Source of the DNA: Hyphomicrobium album
GTDB lineage: Bacteria > Pseudomonadota > Alphaproteobacteria > Rhizobiales > Hyphomicrobiaceae
Assembly (NCBI RefSeq): GCF_009708035.1
Contig: NZ_WMBQ01000002.1
Span: 1,178,001-1,242,000, forward strand
Length of the DNA: 64,000 nt
Reading direction: 5' to 3'
Below are positions 26,783 to 35,318 of the stretch, piece after piece (position 1 is the stretch's first letter; every line of letters starts with the position of its first letter). The position numbers and the translations under genes are program-made. The notes below the pieces were generated by a model. That model had not been told where the DNA came from. It made no database searches and saw nothing but the letters and a program-made list of their open reading frames with translations.

Positions 26783-27487
26783 ATGCTGCCGAAGCGGATG
26801 ACCGTGCAACTTATTGCCTTCCTCGTCTTGAGCGGAGGCGTTGCCGCAAACGTATTCTTCCTACAGACCAGCGGACGCGGCGCGCCAAGCGCGCGGGTGA
26901 GCGATACGACCGCCTGGAACATCGCCGCCATCGAGGCGGCGGAGTTCAACACAGGCTCGATCGAACGCGGGGCGCGCGATACAACTCAGGCGCCGGCCAT
27001 CAATCTCGCGGCTCCCCCTTCCACGGGCGGCGCGGCGAAGGGCAGCGCCACCGAGGTCACGCGCGCCGTCCAGCGCGAGCTGCAGATCCGCGGCTATGAG
27101 ACCGGCGGAAGCGACGGCATTGCCGGGCTCATGACCCGCGGCGCCATCATGGCCTATGAGTACGATCACAACCTGCCGCTGTCGGGGCAGCCCAGCGATC
27201 GTCTCCTCAAGGCGATCATCCTCGGTGAAGCGGGCAAGGCGAAGGGCAAGGGCGGCGAGGTGAAAACGGCCGAGGCGCAGGACGTCGTCCGCTCGGTTCA
27301 GCGCTCGCTCGTCAAGCTCGGCTACAAGCCGGGTGCTGCCAACGGCCGGCTGACGCCGGACACTCTGCGGGCCATCCGCGCCTTCGAAGGCGACCAGGCG
27401 CTCCCCGAAACGGGCCGCATCTCGGGCCCGCTGATCGCCCGCCTATTGCGCCTGTCGGGTGACGGCCGAGTGGCCGCCGCGCCTTAG
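26783..27487 (+). CDS. Membrane-anchored protein with two peptidoglycan-binding domains
   Basis: A 234-residue protein. An N-terminal transmembrane helix (LIAFLVLSGGVAANVFFL) precedes a linker and two PG_binding_1 domains, at about residues 85-150 (VQRELQIRGYETGGSDGIAG) and 165-230 (VQRSLVKLGYKPGAANG). It should sit in the periplasm and grip peptidoglycan. ATG at 26783 overlaps an upstream GTG start. No catalytic part is present. It heads towards the DUF1491 gene on the same strand, 42 bases away. Confidence 0.87.
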   Translation: MLPKRMTVQLIAFLVLSGGVAANVFFLQTSGRGAPSARVSDTTAWNIAAIEAAEFNTGSIERGARDTTQAPAINLAAPPSTGGAAKGSATEVTRAVQRELQIRGYETGGSDGIAGLMTRGAIMAYEYDHNLPLSGQPSDRLLKAIILGEAGKAKGKGGEVKTAEAQDVVRSVQRSLVKLGYKPGAANGRLTPDTLRAIRAFEGDQALPETGRISGPLIARLLRLSGDGRVAAAP

Positions 27488-27529
27488 CGCCGCTTTGCCA
27501 GCGCGGCCGGTGTGACTAGAGTGCCGGCC

Positions 27530-27883
27530 ATGCGACTGCGCGCGGAATTCTGGGTGAAGGGCTATATCCGCCGGTGTGCCATCGAGGGCGCGTCGGCGGT
27601 CGTCGTGCGCCACGGCGACGACGACGCCGGCGCCATCTTCATCAAGGTCGATCGCCTCGACGGGAGTTGCCTCGTCTTCGGTCCTGCGCCGGCCGGGCTC
27701 GACGGCGCGGATAGCGATCGCCGGTGGACCGCCCCGCTCGGGCCGGCCGTCGTCGACACCGCCAAGGCGGACGAGTTCCTCGCGCGTGAAGCGCGGTTCG
27801 ATACGGACCTCTGGCTCATCGAGGTCGAGGACCGCCGCGGTCGGCACTTCCTGGATGACAGTCTCGTCACAGCCTCCGACTAA
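27530..27883 (+). CDS. DUF1491 family protein
   Basis: A 117-residue protein that begins MRLRAEFWVKGYIRRC and contains DDAGAIFIKVDRLDG and FDTDLWLIEVEDRRGRHFLDD, all diagnostic of DUF1491. This family is restricted to alphaproteobacteria and has no assigned function. ATG at 27530 is chosen because the family starts there; GTG at 27512 and 27521 are alternatives. Confidence 0.9.
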   Translation: MRLRAEFWVKGYIRRCAIEGASAVVVRHGDDDAGAIFIKVDRLDGSCLVFGPAPAGLDGADSDRRWTAPLGPAVVDTAKADEFLAREARFDTDLWLIEVEDRRGRHFLDDSLVTASD

Positions 27884-28015
27884 CCGTTACGCGGCGTTTA
27901 GGTTTTGGTAACGCCTAGGCTTGCCAACTTGTACACTGTGATTCTCGTTGCTCGCGTCGAAGAGACTTGACGACGCGCGCGAATCACTGGGCCGCCATGT
28001 CAACGGGGGAAGCAC

Positions 28016-28204
28016 ATGGCACAGATACTCAGCTTTCGTACCCAAGAGTATAGATCCAGCGACGCCGGGGCGCGTCGTGTCGGCATTTCCGCAGAAGTCA
28101 TTTTATTTCCGGGCGTCCGTTACGAGCGCTGGGGCGATCGCGATGCGGCAGCGGCAAGCGCTGACCGCGATGCGGCGCGCGACGTGCTCGAGCTCGCCGA
28201 ATAG
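28016..28204 (+). CDS. Small hypothetical protein
   Basis: A 62-residue protein. The centre reads ISAEVILFPGVRYERWGD, which looks like a beta-strand core followed by an acidic Ala-rich helix (DRDAARDVLELAE). A Shine-Dalgarno (gggg-aag) is near the ATG. Similar short proteins exist in this order, as I recall, without a known role. It stands between the DUF1491 gene and the convergent DUF1254 gene. Confidence 0.65.
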   Translation: MAQILSFRTQEYRSSDAGARRVGISAEVILFPGVRYERWGDRDAAAASADRDAARDVLELAE

Positions 28205-28224
28205 TTCACCGCGTACTTGATGGA

Positions 28225-28803
28225 TCAGAAGGAACGCGCGGCGCAGTGCGCGTCCTGCAGCACGGCTTCGACCTGCCGCTGGTAGGCGAAGCCCTTGTCG
28301 GGACCCCGCACGATGACGATGCCGCGCGTCGCGGACACAGCCGTCGGCGGCTGCACGTCGCGAGCAATGCCGCGCGCCTCGGGCGTGACGCCGAGGAACG
28401 CGTCTTCCGAAGGCACCAGAGCCAGAGTGATCGGCGTCGGGCGCGATGGCACCGACGCGGCGGCGTAGATGTTGTCGCCTTGCGGCGTCATCACCGTCAG
28501 CGTCCAGCCGAGATCGGGCGGCAAGGTGGCGGCCACGCTGACCGGTCCGCCCCTGGCGTCGAAACGGCACATGGCATAACGCGCATCCGGCGACATGAAG
28601 GGCACCGGTTCGGCGCCCGGAGCGGCGACGCTGAGAACCTGCATGCGATTGACCGGCAGCCCGGGCGCGAGCCGGCTGTACGCAGAGGCAGCTGTCAGAT
28701 ACGGCGACGCCAGCGTCGCGCAGATGTGCAGAATCCCAGCGGCGACGGGTGCCGCGAGAATGAGCTGCCAATTGGCGCGCGATAGAACTTCGGCAATCTT
28801 CAT
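28225..28803 (-). CDS. DUF1254 family exported protein
   Basis: A 192-residue protein with an N-terminal hydrophobic helix (LILAAPVAAGILHICAT). Core segments are FMSPDARYAMCRFDARGGPVSV and VRGPDKGFAYQRQVEAVLQDAHC. The short form of DUF1254 is paired with DUF1214 in this order. The ATG at 28803 forms an ATGA overlap with the DUF1214 stop, indicating translational coupling; an ATG two codons upstream is also possible. Function unknown. Confidence 0.83.
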   Translation of the reverse strand: MKIAEVLSRANWQLILAAPVAAGILHICATLASPYLTAASAYSRLAPGLPVNRMQVLSVAAPGAEPVPFMSPDARYAMCRFDARGGPVSVAATLPPDLGWTLTVMTPQGDNIYAAASVPSRPTPITLALVPSEDAFLGVTPEARGIARDVQPPTAVSATRGIVIVRGPDKGFAYQRQVEAVLQDAHCAARSF

Positions 28804-29384
28804 CGGCATTGCACGCGGCGTATGACGGGCAGCACGCGCGCCTGTTCGGTCTTTCCAAGCATCGGCGTCGCCCCCTCGAAGGTCGTGTACATCAGCGCAA
28901 GGCGCCCGGCGCCGCCGGTCGGTAGCCAGTTGCCCGGGCTCGCCTCGCGTCCCAACCCAACCGCGAAGCTGCCGTCGGGACGCAGCGCGACCGACTGGCT
29001 GGTGTAGGCGTGGCGCTGCGCGGCGTTTGAAATGAGGTCGCCGCGATCATTGAAGACGGTGAGGCTCCACCAGTGGTCACTGGCGTCGCGACCCTCGACG
29101 ACATAGTCGCACGAGGAGTGCAGCCGGTTCCCCTCGCTGTCGGTATAGGCAAGGTAGGTGAGTGCCAGATCGCTGGTGAGCTGCAGCGTGCCCAGTCGCG
29201 CGAAGTGCGCGCGCGTGTAGGGATCGGCGTCCGCCTTGCCGGATGACGTCCACGCAACCCACGGCCCGTGGCGTTCGGTCGTCAGCTTGGTGCCGACGTC
29301 GACCATGTACCAACTGGTGCCGAGGCCGAGGATCAGCACCGCGCCGAGGAAGGCCGCCCAGTCGCCCAGTATCCCGATGAACAT
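28800..29384 (-). CDS. DUF1214 family exported protein
   Basis: A 194-residue protein with an N-terminal membrane helix (LGAVLILGLGTSWYMV). The mature part contains CDYVVEGRDASDHWWSLTVFNDRGDLI, SVALRPDGSFAVGLG and NWLPTGG, matching the DUF1214 domain. It is the upstream partner of the DUF1254 gene and their ends overlap by four bases. The start at 29384 is chosen to put the helix near the N-terminus; a start at 29465 would overlap the upstream penicillin-binding protein gene. Confidence 0.85.
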   Translation of the reverse strand: MFIGILGDWAAFLGAVLILGLGTSWYMVDVGTKLTTERHGPWVAWTSSGKADADPYTRAHFARLGTLQLTSDLALTYLAYTDSEGNRLHSSCDYVVEGRDASDHWWSLTVFNDRGDLISNAAQRHAYTSQSVALRPDGSFAVGLGREASPGNWLPTGGAGRLALMYTTFEGATPMLGKTEQARVLPVIRRVQCR

Positions 29385-29436
29385 CGAGATGCGCTTCTGC
29401 AGGCGATGCAGACCGACGTGAACGGGGGTGAGGGCG

Positions 29437-31755
29437 CTATGGGACAGCACGTGCGGGCGTTCCATCGAGTGGCGGCTGAGCGACGCCTAAGGTTGCGCGG
29501 CGATGATCGGCAGGCACGGTGCCGTCAGCCCGCTTGTTGGGCGGCGGGGGCGGCGGTGATCCCGGTGTGCTGCCGGTACTGTTCGGTGTGGTGGATGGCG
29601 GCGGCTCGGCGATGCCGCCGGCCTTGCGCAATGCCGCGGCCGTCTTGCGCAGCGCGTCGCGGGCCTGGTCGGACATCAGGCTCGAGCTCGTGCGCTGCGT
29701 CTCCGGCCCCGCCGCCGCACCTTCGGGGTGGATGGCGGCGATGCGCTGCTGCTCGGAAACCTGGACCGGGTGCGGCTGCAAGCCGGGGATGGTCGGGATG
29801 TTCATGTCGGTATGCACGACCGACATGAACGAGTGCCACACGGGAGAGGCGAAAACACCGCCCGTCGTGCCTCCCGACATCGGCCGGTTGTCGTCGTTGC
29901 CGAGCCAGACGACGCCGACGTACTTGCCGGTGAAGCCGACGAACCAAGCGTCCTTCGGGCCAGTCGACGTGCCCGTCTTGCCGGCGACATTGGTGAAATC
30001 GAGCTGCGCCCGCTGGCCGGTGCCCTCGGTCACGACCTTGTTCATCATCCAGTTGAGGCCCTCGGCGACCTTGCGCTCAACGACCTGCGGCGCCTCGGGC
30101 TCGTCGCGGTCGCGGCTGTAGACGAGGTCGCCCTTCGAGCTGACGAGGTCGAGGATCGCGTACGGCTTGGCGAGCTTGCCGCCGTTGGCGAAGGTGGCGA
30201 GGCCGCCGCCGTGCTCGAGCGGGCTGATGCCGTAGTCGCCGAGCGCCATGGAGCAGGTCTTGCGGATGCCGGTAATCCCGACGCGCTGCGTCATCTCGAT
30301 GACCTTGTCGCGTCCGACCGCGAACGACAGCTCGGCCGCGACCGTGTTGAGCGACTTCGCCAGCGCGTTCCACAGCGGCATGCGCCCGCCGCCGCCGTGA
30401 CTGCCGCCGTAGTTCTGCGGATGCCAGCGGCCGCAACTGCGCGAGGCGTCGCGCACGGACGTGGTCGGGGTGTAGCCGTTCTCCAGCGCGGCGGCATAGA
30501 CGTAAATCTTGAACGACGAGCCCGGCTGGCGCCTAGCGTGCGTGGCGCGGTTGAACTGGCTTTCGCCATAGTCCGGGCCGCCGGTGATGGCGCGCACGGC
30601 ACCGTCCGTCTCCATCAAGACGATAGCGCCGCTGCCGATGCGGTTGCCGCGGTAGTTGCGCAGCGCTTGCGTAAGCGCCTCGTCCGTCGCCTTCTGCATG
30701 TTGAGGTCGACGGTGGTGCGGGCCGTCAGCACGTATGCGCCGCGGCCGGCAGCGATGCGCTGCACCTCCTCGAAGGCCCAGTCGAGGAACCAGTCGGGAC
30801 TGTTTGGGTTGCGGGTTTCGATGGTCTTGGCCGGGTGGACGCGCGCCCAATGGACTTGTCCGGCGGTGTAGAAGCCGGCTTCGACGAGGTTGTTCAAGAC
30901 CTCGTTGGTGCGCGCCCGCGAGGCCGGCAGGTTGACGTGCGGGGCGTACTTCGTCGGCGCCTTGAAGAGGCCGGCGAGCAAGGCGGCCTCGGCGAGATTG
31001 ATCTGGCGCACCGACTTGCCGAAGTAGAATTGCGCGGCCGCCTCGACCCCGAAGGCGCCGCCGCCCATGTAGGCGCGGTCGAAGTAGAACTTCAGGATGT
31101 CCCGCTTGGAGAAGCGGCTCTCGAGCAGCAGGGCGAGGAACGCTTCCTTGATCTTGCGCTGGAAGGAGCGCTCGGACGACAGGAAGAGGTTCTTGGCGAC
31201 CTGCTGGGTGATGGACGAGCCGCCCTGCACGACCTCGTTGGCCTGCAGGTTGGTGGCAAGCGCGCGGAAGGTACCGTAGACGTCGATGCCCCAGTGCTCG
31301 AAGAAGCGCCGGTCCTCGGTGGCGAGCGCGGCCTTGACCATGGCATCGGGAATTTCGTCGAGCGGCACCGCGTCGTTATGCAGGATGCCGCGTTTGCCGA
31401 TCTCGTTGCCGTTCTGGTCGAGGAACTTCACGGCGAACTGGCCGGTGAGGAACTTGCCCTCGTTGAATTCGTGGAAGGCGGGGATGGCGAGGGCGTACAT
31501 GACGACGAAGCCGCCGGCGCCGAGCGACAGGCCCTCCGAGGCCGCTTCGTTCAGGAGACGCTTCCAGCCGGTAATCTTGAAGCGCGAGAAAAAGCTCGTG
31601 CCGGCGTTCCATACGTCGCGGAACCGCTCCCAGCTCTCGGCGATCGTGGAGTCGATCTTGGAGTCGAGGCTGAGCCAGTCGATGACCCGCTCACGCCGTC
31701 CGCGCTTGAAAAGCCAATCCTGCACGTCGATTGCTGTCCCGGGGTCCGCTTCCAC
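29437..31755 (-). CDS. Class A penicillin-binding protein, PBP1A family
   Basis: A 772-residue bifunctional peptidoglycan synthase. A long cytoplasmic N-terminus (about 75 residues) precedes one membrane helix. The glycosyltransferase domain (GT51) has catalytic E147 in ATEDRRFFEHWG and GGSSITQQVAKNLFL. The transpeptidase domain has nucleophile S413 and K416 in PGSSFK, SLN in AKSLNTV and KTG in AGKTGTS. The C-terminal tail is Pro-rich. GTG start. It polymerises and cross-links the cell wall in the periplasm. Confidence 0.95.
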   Translation of the reverse strand: MEADPGTAIDVQDWLFKRGRRERVIDWLSLDSKIDSTIAESWERFRDVWNAGTSFFSRFKITGWKRLLNEAASEGLSLGAGGFVVMYALAIPAFHEFNEGKFLTGQFAVKFLDQNGNEIGKRGILHNDAVPLDEIPDAMVKAALATEDRRFFEHWGIDVYGTFRALATNLQANEVVQGGSSITQQVAKNLFLSSERSFQRKIKEAFLALLLESRFSKRDILKFYFDRAYMGGGAFGVEAAAQFYFGKSVRQINLAEAALLAGLFKAPTKYAPHVNLPASRARTNEVLNNLVEAGFYTAGQVHWARVHPAKTIETRNPNSPDWFLDWAFEEVQRIAAGRGAYVLTARTTVDLNMQKATDEALTQALRNYRGNRIGSGAIVLMETDGAVRAITGGPDYGESQFNRATHARRQPGSSFKIYVYAAALENGYTPTTSVRDASRSCGRWHPQNYGGSHGGGGRMPLWNALAKSLNTVAAELSFAVGRDKVIEMTQRVGITGIRKTCSMALGDYGISPLEHGGGLATFANGGKLAKPYAILDLVSSKGDLVYSRDRDEPEAPQVVERKVAEGLNWMMNKVVTEGTGQRAQLDFTNVAGKTGTSTGPKDAWFVGFTGKYVGVVWLGNDDNRPMSGGTTGGVFASPVWHSFMSVVHTDMNIPTIPGLQPHPVQVSEQQRIAAIHPEGAAAGPETQRTSSSLMSDQARDALRKTAAALRKAGGIAEPPPSTTPNSTGSTPGSPPPPPPNKRADGTVPADHRRATLGVAQPPLDGTPARAVP

Positions 31756-32374
31756 CGCCCCATATGGCGCCGCCCTTTGGCGGGCTTGAGGCGCGACTCA
31801 GTCGCGTTCGTTGAACGAGGTTACTTATACATAAGGCCGGGTGGAGATGTTAAGGCCGGACTCCGCGGAAAAACCGCTTGAATGGCGCTAGTTACCACGT
31901 CTTTTGGCGGGAGTAGGCGCGGCAGGCTCCGGCTGGGCGAGCGGACGGCGGTAGTTCCCGCTGTCGAGCGCTGGCTTCCGTCTCGGCTGGCGAGCGGCTG
32001 GGTGCCGAAAGTCGGCAACCCAGCCGTCGCACCGCTGACACCTTTGGAGCGACCCGGGGCGTCAGACGTTCAGTTCATGGGAAGTGAAGGACGCGAACTG
32101 CCCCTCGAACGCCGTCCGGGCGTCGCGGTTCCGGGATTTCAGGGCGATCTTGCGCCTTCGATGCCGGTTGTTGCCCGTCGGCACCAGCGATCTGAGCGCG
32201 CGTAGCCCCCCATGGTGCGACCAGCGGGCAATGAATACCCCCGTGTCGGAGGCGTCGCCCGGGCTACGCGTGGGCCGCTCGGAGAGGAGCGGCCCGTTGA
32301 CCCCACGGCCGAGTTAGCAGACAAGAGTGGGTCCACAAGCTGGACATTCAACCCCTACAAGTGAGGAATTTCTC
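31756..32374. promoter_or_regulatory. 619-bp spacer with a structured leader of the cold-shock gene
   Basis: No supported gene. Two strong hairpins are seen: 31995-32026 (cggctgggtgccga pairing with tcggcaacccagccg, one bulge) and 32272-32295 (gggccgctc / gagcggccc, six-base loop). Long, structured leaders are typical of cspA-like mRNAs, so the downstream hairpin may regulate the cold-shock gene by temperature. A 107-codon plus-strand frame over 31882-32205 was rejected as compositional. Confidence 0.45.
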
Positions 32375-32581
32375 GTGGCTCAAGGCACCGTCAAGTGGTT
32401 CAACTCTCAAAAAGGCTTCGGCTTCATTCAGCCGGACGGCGGCGGCAACGACGTGTTCGTGCACATTTCGGCTGTTGAGCGCGCGGGCCTCAGCAACCTC
32501 GGCGAAGGTCAGAAGATCTCCTTCGAGACCGAGACCGGCCGCAATGGCAAGGCGTCGGCAGTAAACCTGAAGGTCCTCTGA
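32375..32581 (+). CDS. Cold-shock protein (CspA family)
   Basis: A 68-residue single-domain RNA chaperone. RNP1 (KGFGFI) and RNP2 (VFVHIS) motifs are both intact. The GTG start gives the family N-terminus AQGTVKWFN, with gaggaat placed seven bases upstream. It binds single-stranded nucleic acid and melts RNA structure. It follows a long structured leader. Confidence 0.95.
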   Translation: MAQGTVKWFNSQKGFGFIQPDGGGNDVFVHISAVERAGLSNLGEGQKISFETETGRNGKASAVNLKVL

Positions 32582-32610
32582 CCGAACGACCCGCATCGTA
32601 GCGACATGAT

Positions 32611-32639
32611 CCTCGCGCCAGTCCGATGGCGGCGCGAGG
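32611..32639 (+). other. Hairpin after the cold-shock gene
   Basis: A perfect 9-bp stem (cctcgcgcc / ggcgcgagg) with an 11-base loop begins 29 bases after the csp stop. There is no T run, so it may protect the 3' end or act as a weak terminator. Confidence 0.45.
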
Positions 32640-32719
32640 GTCCCGCTGAGAGGAGCAGGGGTTGAAGATTGAAACCCCGTCGCTCCACTCACCGCTCGCC
32701 CGCCCGCTTCCTCGGCCGA

Positions 32720-33328
32720 ATGTCCGAAGGCGCCAAGCCCGCGCCGTTCCCCGGCTTCGTCGAGCCATGCGGGCCGACGCCGCGCCAGCACCCTCCGTCA
32801 GGTGACGGCTGGCTCCACGAGATCAAGCACGACGGCTATCGTTTCCAGGCGCACGTCCGCGAAGGCGCGGTCGCCCTGTACACCAGCGGCGGCAACGACT
32901 GGACCCTACGCATGCCGACCATTGCCGCCAGCGTGGGCGCGGTGCCGGTCAACAACGTCATCCTCGATGGCGAGCTGGTCGCGGTCGACGCCAAGGGCAA
33001 CGCCGTCTTCTACGAGCTGCCGAGCGAGCTGAAGGCGCGGGTGAAAGCCAAGCTCGTCTACTACGCGTTCGACCTGCTCCACCTCGACGGCTTCGATCTA
33101 CGGGGCGCCGACCTCGTCGACCGCAAGCGCGTGCTGGAGGCACTGCTTGCTGACGCGAAGGGAATGCAGCTGATCAAGTATGTCGAGCACATCGCCGGCA
33201 ACGGCGAGGCGGTGCTCGACCATGCATGCAAGCTCGGCCTCGAAGGCATCGTGTCGAAGCGTGCCGACGCGCCGTACCGCTCGGGCAAGCGGCCGGAGTG
33301 GATCAAGACGAACTGCGCCGTGGCGTGA
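32720..33328 (+). CDS. Stand-alone ATP-dependent ligase adenylation domain, apparent 3' frameshift
   Basis: A 202-residue protein covering only the nucleotidyltransferase domain of LigD-type DNA ligases. Motif I is EIKHDGYR with the AMP-accepting Lys, followed by ILDGELVA (motif III), GLEGIVSKRAD (motif IV) and EWIKTNC (motif V). No OB-fold domain follows, so it is far shorter than real ligases. Skipping one base at the stop lets the frame read WREANRDRFELV to a stop at 33359, which fits the usual end of short homologues and implies a small indel. No Ku gene is nearby. Start could be 32669. Confidence 0.75.
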   Translation: MSEGAKPAPFPGFVEPCGPTPRQHPPSGDGWLHEIKHDGYRFQAHVREGAVALYTSGGNDWTLRMPTIAASVGAVPVNNVILDGELVAVDAKGNAVFYELPSELKARVKAKLVYYAFDLLHLDGFDLRGADLVDRKRVLEALLADAKGMQLIKYVEHIAGNGEAVLDHACKLGLEGIVSKRADAPYRSGKRPEWIKTNCAVA

Positions 33329-33376
33329 GGCCAACCGCGATCGCTTCGAGTTAGTGTAGAAGAAGCGGCAACGCCG

Positions 33377-33700
33377 TCATTGCGGGCGGCAGACGTATTC
33401 GCCACCTTCACAGACGTTGGTGCCGTAGCTGTTCTTGAAACAGGTCCGACCACGCCATTCGCACTCCGGCCCTGCCGCTTGTGGCTCTGGCATTTCCGCT
33501 TGTCGCTGAATTTGACGATGCCTGCGCTTGTGCCTATGGCGGCTGGCTTCCGCACCGATAATCGCGAGAGCTATAATGCCAACGGCGATTCCGGCGGCGA
33601 TACCTCGGCCGCGTCGAGCCTGCGCATCGTTGACCGGAACGACGGCTAGACTCACGGCGACTGCCAGGACGACAAGCGATTTTGTAGCTTGCTGGAGCAT
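33377..33700 (-). CDS. Small secreted hypothetical protein
   Basis: A 107-residue protein with a signal peptide ending at NDAQARR, a Gly/Ala-Ile hydrophobic stretch (GIAAGIAVGIIALAIIGAEAS), a His/Arg-rich segment (RHRHKRRHRQ) and four cysteines near the end (CEWRGRTC, VCEGG, YVC) that may form two disulfides. Such proteins are common in this order but have no known role. The His/Arg cluster might bind metal or nucleic acid; this is a guess. Confidence 0.72.
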   Translation of the reverse strand: MLQQATKSLVVLAVAVSLAVVPVNDAQARRGRGIAAGIAVGIIALAIIGAEASRHRHKRRHRQIQRQAEMPEPQAAGPECEWRGRTCFKNSYGTNVCEGGEYVCRPQ

Positions 33701-34038
33701 GAGCTTACTCCCCCTCGTGCATTAGTCAGTACGCGAAGACGTGGGCGAATTAGAGGCGAGGAGCTGGTAGTTTCTCTGACTGGCTCACGTCGGTCGTCGA
33801 GTGATCGACATGGTCGGCGAGCATCCATCTCAGACGCCGCTTCCCGGCGCTGGTGATCCGCACCTCTGGCGGTGTGAAACCGATACCCCGAACACCGAGA
33901 GTTGGCGGCGCATGGTTCTCCCGCTGAGGAGGACGAGAAGGCCGTCATAAACTCTCTACTAAGCATTTGCTCAGATGTCTGATCATATTGACACCAATTG
34001 CTGTAGATTGAGATGGGACGAAGCGTTTGAGGCATGCC
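33701..34038. other. 338-bp region without a supported gene
   Basis: No convincing frame with a start. On the minus strand the stretch around 33760-33900 reads GIGFTPPEVRITSAGKRRL in one frame without a start codon, so it may be the remains of a broken gene. AT-rich sequence with tgtctgatcatattgacacc near 33980 may be the promoter of the next gene. Confidence 0.3.
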
Positions 34039-34248
34039 ATGACCGTCGAGATACGGCAGGCGGGCGAACATTGGTCCGTTGAAGTGCTCGGAGCTTCAAT
34101 CGGCGTAGCTGAGACACAATCCGAAGCACAACAGCTCGCCGACTATTGGCAGGCGCGGATGAATTCTGTGGCTCGCTGGCGCGGTCATTCTCAGGCGAAG
34201 ACCCGGCTCCCCGCCTGGTTCACTCGCGTGCTCAATCTTCAACGATGA
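34039..34248 (+). CDS. Small hypothetical protein, first of a coupled pair
   Basis: A 69-residue protein beginning MTVEIRQAGEHWSVEVLG, a short beta-hairpin-like pattern reminiscent of DUF2188-type proteins, then a helix (TQSEAQQLADYWQAR) and a basic end. Its stop overlaps the next start as ATGA, implying translational coupling. No function known. An ATG at 34034 is in another frame. Confidence 0.5.
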   Translation: MTVEIRQAGEHWSVEVLGASIGVAETQSEAQQLADYWQARMNSVARWRGHSQAKTRLPAWFTRVLNLQR

Positions 34249-34490
34249 GATTTGCTGTCGTGCGTCGGCATTTGAGCCTTGAGAGACTGATTTCAGAGCG
34301 CGCTCGCGTAGCTCACGACATCTCGAACATCGCCAGTGGTATCGAGGACATGCTGGCGCTGGTGGCCGCACGGCAGATCACCAGCGATCGTGCGGACTGC
34401 GTCGTGGCTCAATGCCGCGAAGAGCACAGGATGCTCGGTGACCGCTTGGAGCTGCTCGACGCGGCGATCGCGGAATGCGGTAAGTTCTAG
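34245..34490 (+). CDS. Small alpha-helical hypothetical protein, second of a coupled pair
   Basis: An 81-residue, fully helical protein (VAHDISNIASGIEDMLALV, then a long charged helix EEHRMLGDRLELLDAAIAE) that could form a coiled coil or helical bundle. Its ATG overlaps the previous stop. Two cysteines are present. No recognised family. Confidence 0.5.
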   Translation: MRFAVVRRHLSLERLISERARVAHDISNIASGIEDMLALVAARQITSDRADCVVAQCREEHRMLGDRLELLDAAIAECGKF

Positions 34491-34540
34491 CATTCGGCTA
34501 TGCGGCCAGAGTGGATCAAAGGGCGGCTAAGCGGCCAGAC

Positions 34541-34762
34541 CTAATCGCCGGCCCCATCGCTGTTCTTAAGCACGCCATAGTCAGCCGACCGCATTCCATG
34601 ATTTGGGCCCGCATTGAGGGCCAGCAGACCCAGCCTCAGAAGCTGCCGCACTGCGGCTGCCCGACTGGGGATCCTGTTTTGAAAGCGGTAGTCGTCAATG
34701 GCGGCGAGCTCCGCGTCATCCAGCATGATTTGCAGGCGCGTCTCGCGAGATAGGCCGGACAT
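34541..34762 (-). CDS. Ribbon-helix-helix-like small DNA-binding protein
   Basis: A 73-residue protein with RLQIMLDDAELAAIDDYRFQNRIPSRAAAVRQLLRLGL, the strand-helix-helix pattern of ribbon-helix-helix regulators. Similar short proteins are frequent in this order. The tail after residue 50 is polar. It could be an antitoxin or regulator, but no toxin-like gene is next to it on the same strand. The two small genes 50 bases away face it in convergent orientation. Confidence 0.75.
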   Translation of the reverse strand: MSGLSRETRLQIMLDDAELAAIDDYRFQNRIPSRAAAVRQLLRLGLLALNAGPNHGMRSADYGVLKNSDGAGD

Positions 34763-34972
34763 CGGGATACCTCCCCAACCGCGTTGAAGTAAGCCAACAA
34801 CGCTAAATTAGGCCATGTAGTTCCATGGGTCAATTGCGTCAGTTACTCATTCCACTAATTAGCCTCCCTTCAAGGCAAACTTGTCTAGTGGTTCGAGCGA
34901 GTTAGCGGCGGATTTACTTGGGTGTCACTGAGCCTAGGTTGGGAGGGGGCAAGTGGGGCCAGGAGTAGGTTT

Positions 34973-35311
34973 ATGATGATCCACGGCAACGAAACCCTGC
35001 AGCCAGAAGAGCTCACTCAACTGGGCGTCGTGTTCGACGAGGTCTGGGCCGAATTTAGCGACACAGCCGGGCAGGAGAACACTGAGCTACGGACATTCCT
35101 CGCCAGTATCCTGTTGCGGCTGGCCAATCTAAAGCAGCTTGGTCCTGAGCAAATGAAGGCGACCGCACTCCGGATTATCCGCGGCGAAGCCATCCAGGAC
35201 ACCCACTCGGATGCGCCGCTTGCAGAGATCGAGTGCCCATCCAGCCTCGCAGAGGAAAGGCAAGGCTGCTCAGCGCCAGCGGCTATCCCGTCTGCTCCCC
35301 AAGGTGCATAA
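34973..35311 (+). CDS. Hypothetical protein
   Basis: A 112-residue protein. The helical region (LTQLGVVFDEVWAEFSD, then LRTFLASILLRLANLKQLGPEQMKATALRIIRG) resembles short proteins common in this order, sometimes next to regulators. An aggag lies about eight bases before the ATG. The final 30 residues are low in complexity and acidic to Pro-rich. Function unknown. Confidence 0.65.
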   Translation: MMIHGNETLQPEELTQLGVVFDEVWAEFSDTAGQENTELRTFLASILLRLANLKQLGPEQMKATALRIIRGEAIQDTHSDAPLAEIECPSSLAEERQGCSAPAAIPSAPQGA

Positions 35312-35318
35312 GTTGGAA

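Noticed and set aside
29728-31881. A 717-codon plus-strand reading frame
   Set aside because: It is antisense to the penicillin-binding protein gene, whose catalytic motifs are complete; the long frame is a by-product of GC-rich codon use.
31882-32205. A 107-codon plus-strand frame before the cold-shock gene
   Set aside because: It runs through a strong hairpin and its translation looks like unselected GC-rich sequence.
33652-34071. A 139-codon minus-strand frame
   Set aside because: Protein-like text switches between frames and lacks a consistent start, so at most it is a decayed gene; not reported as a gene.
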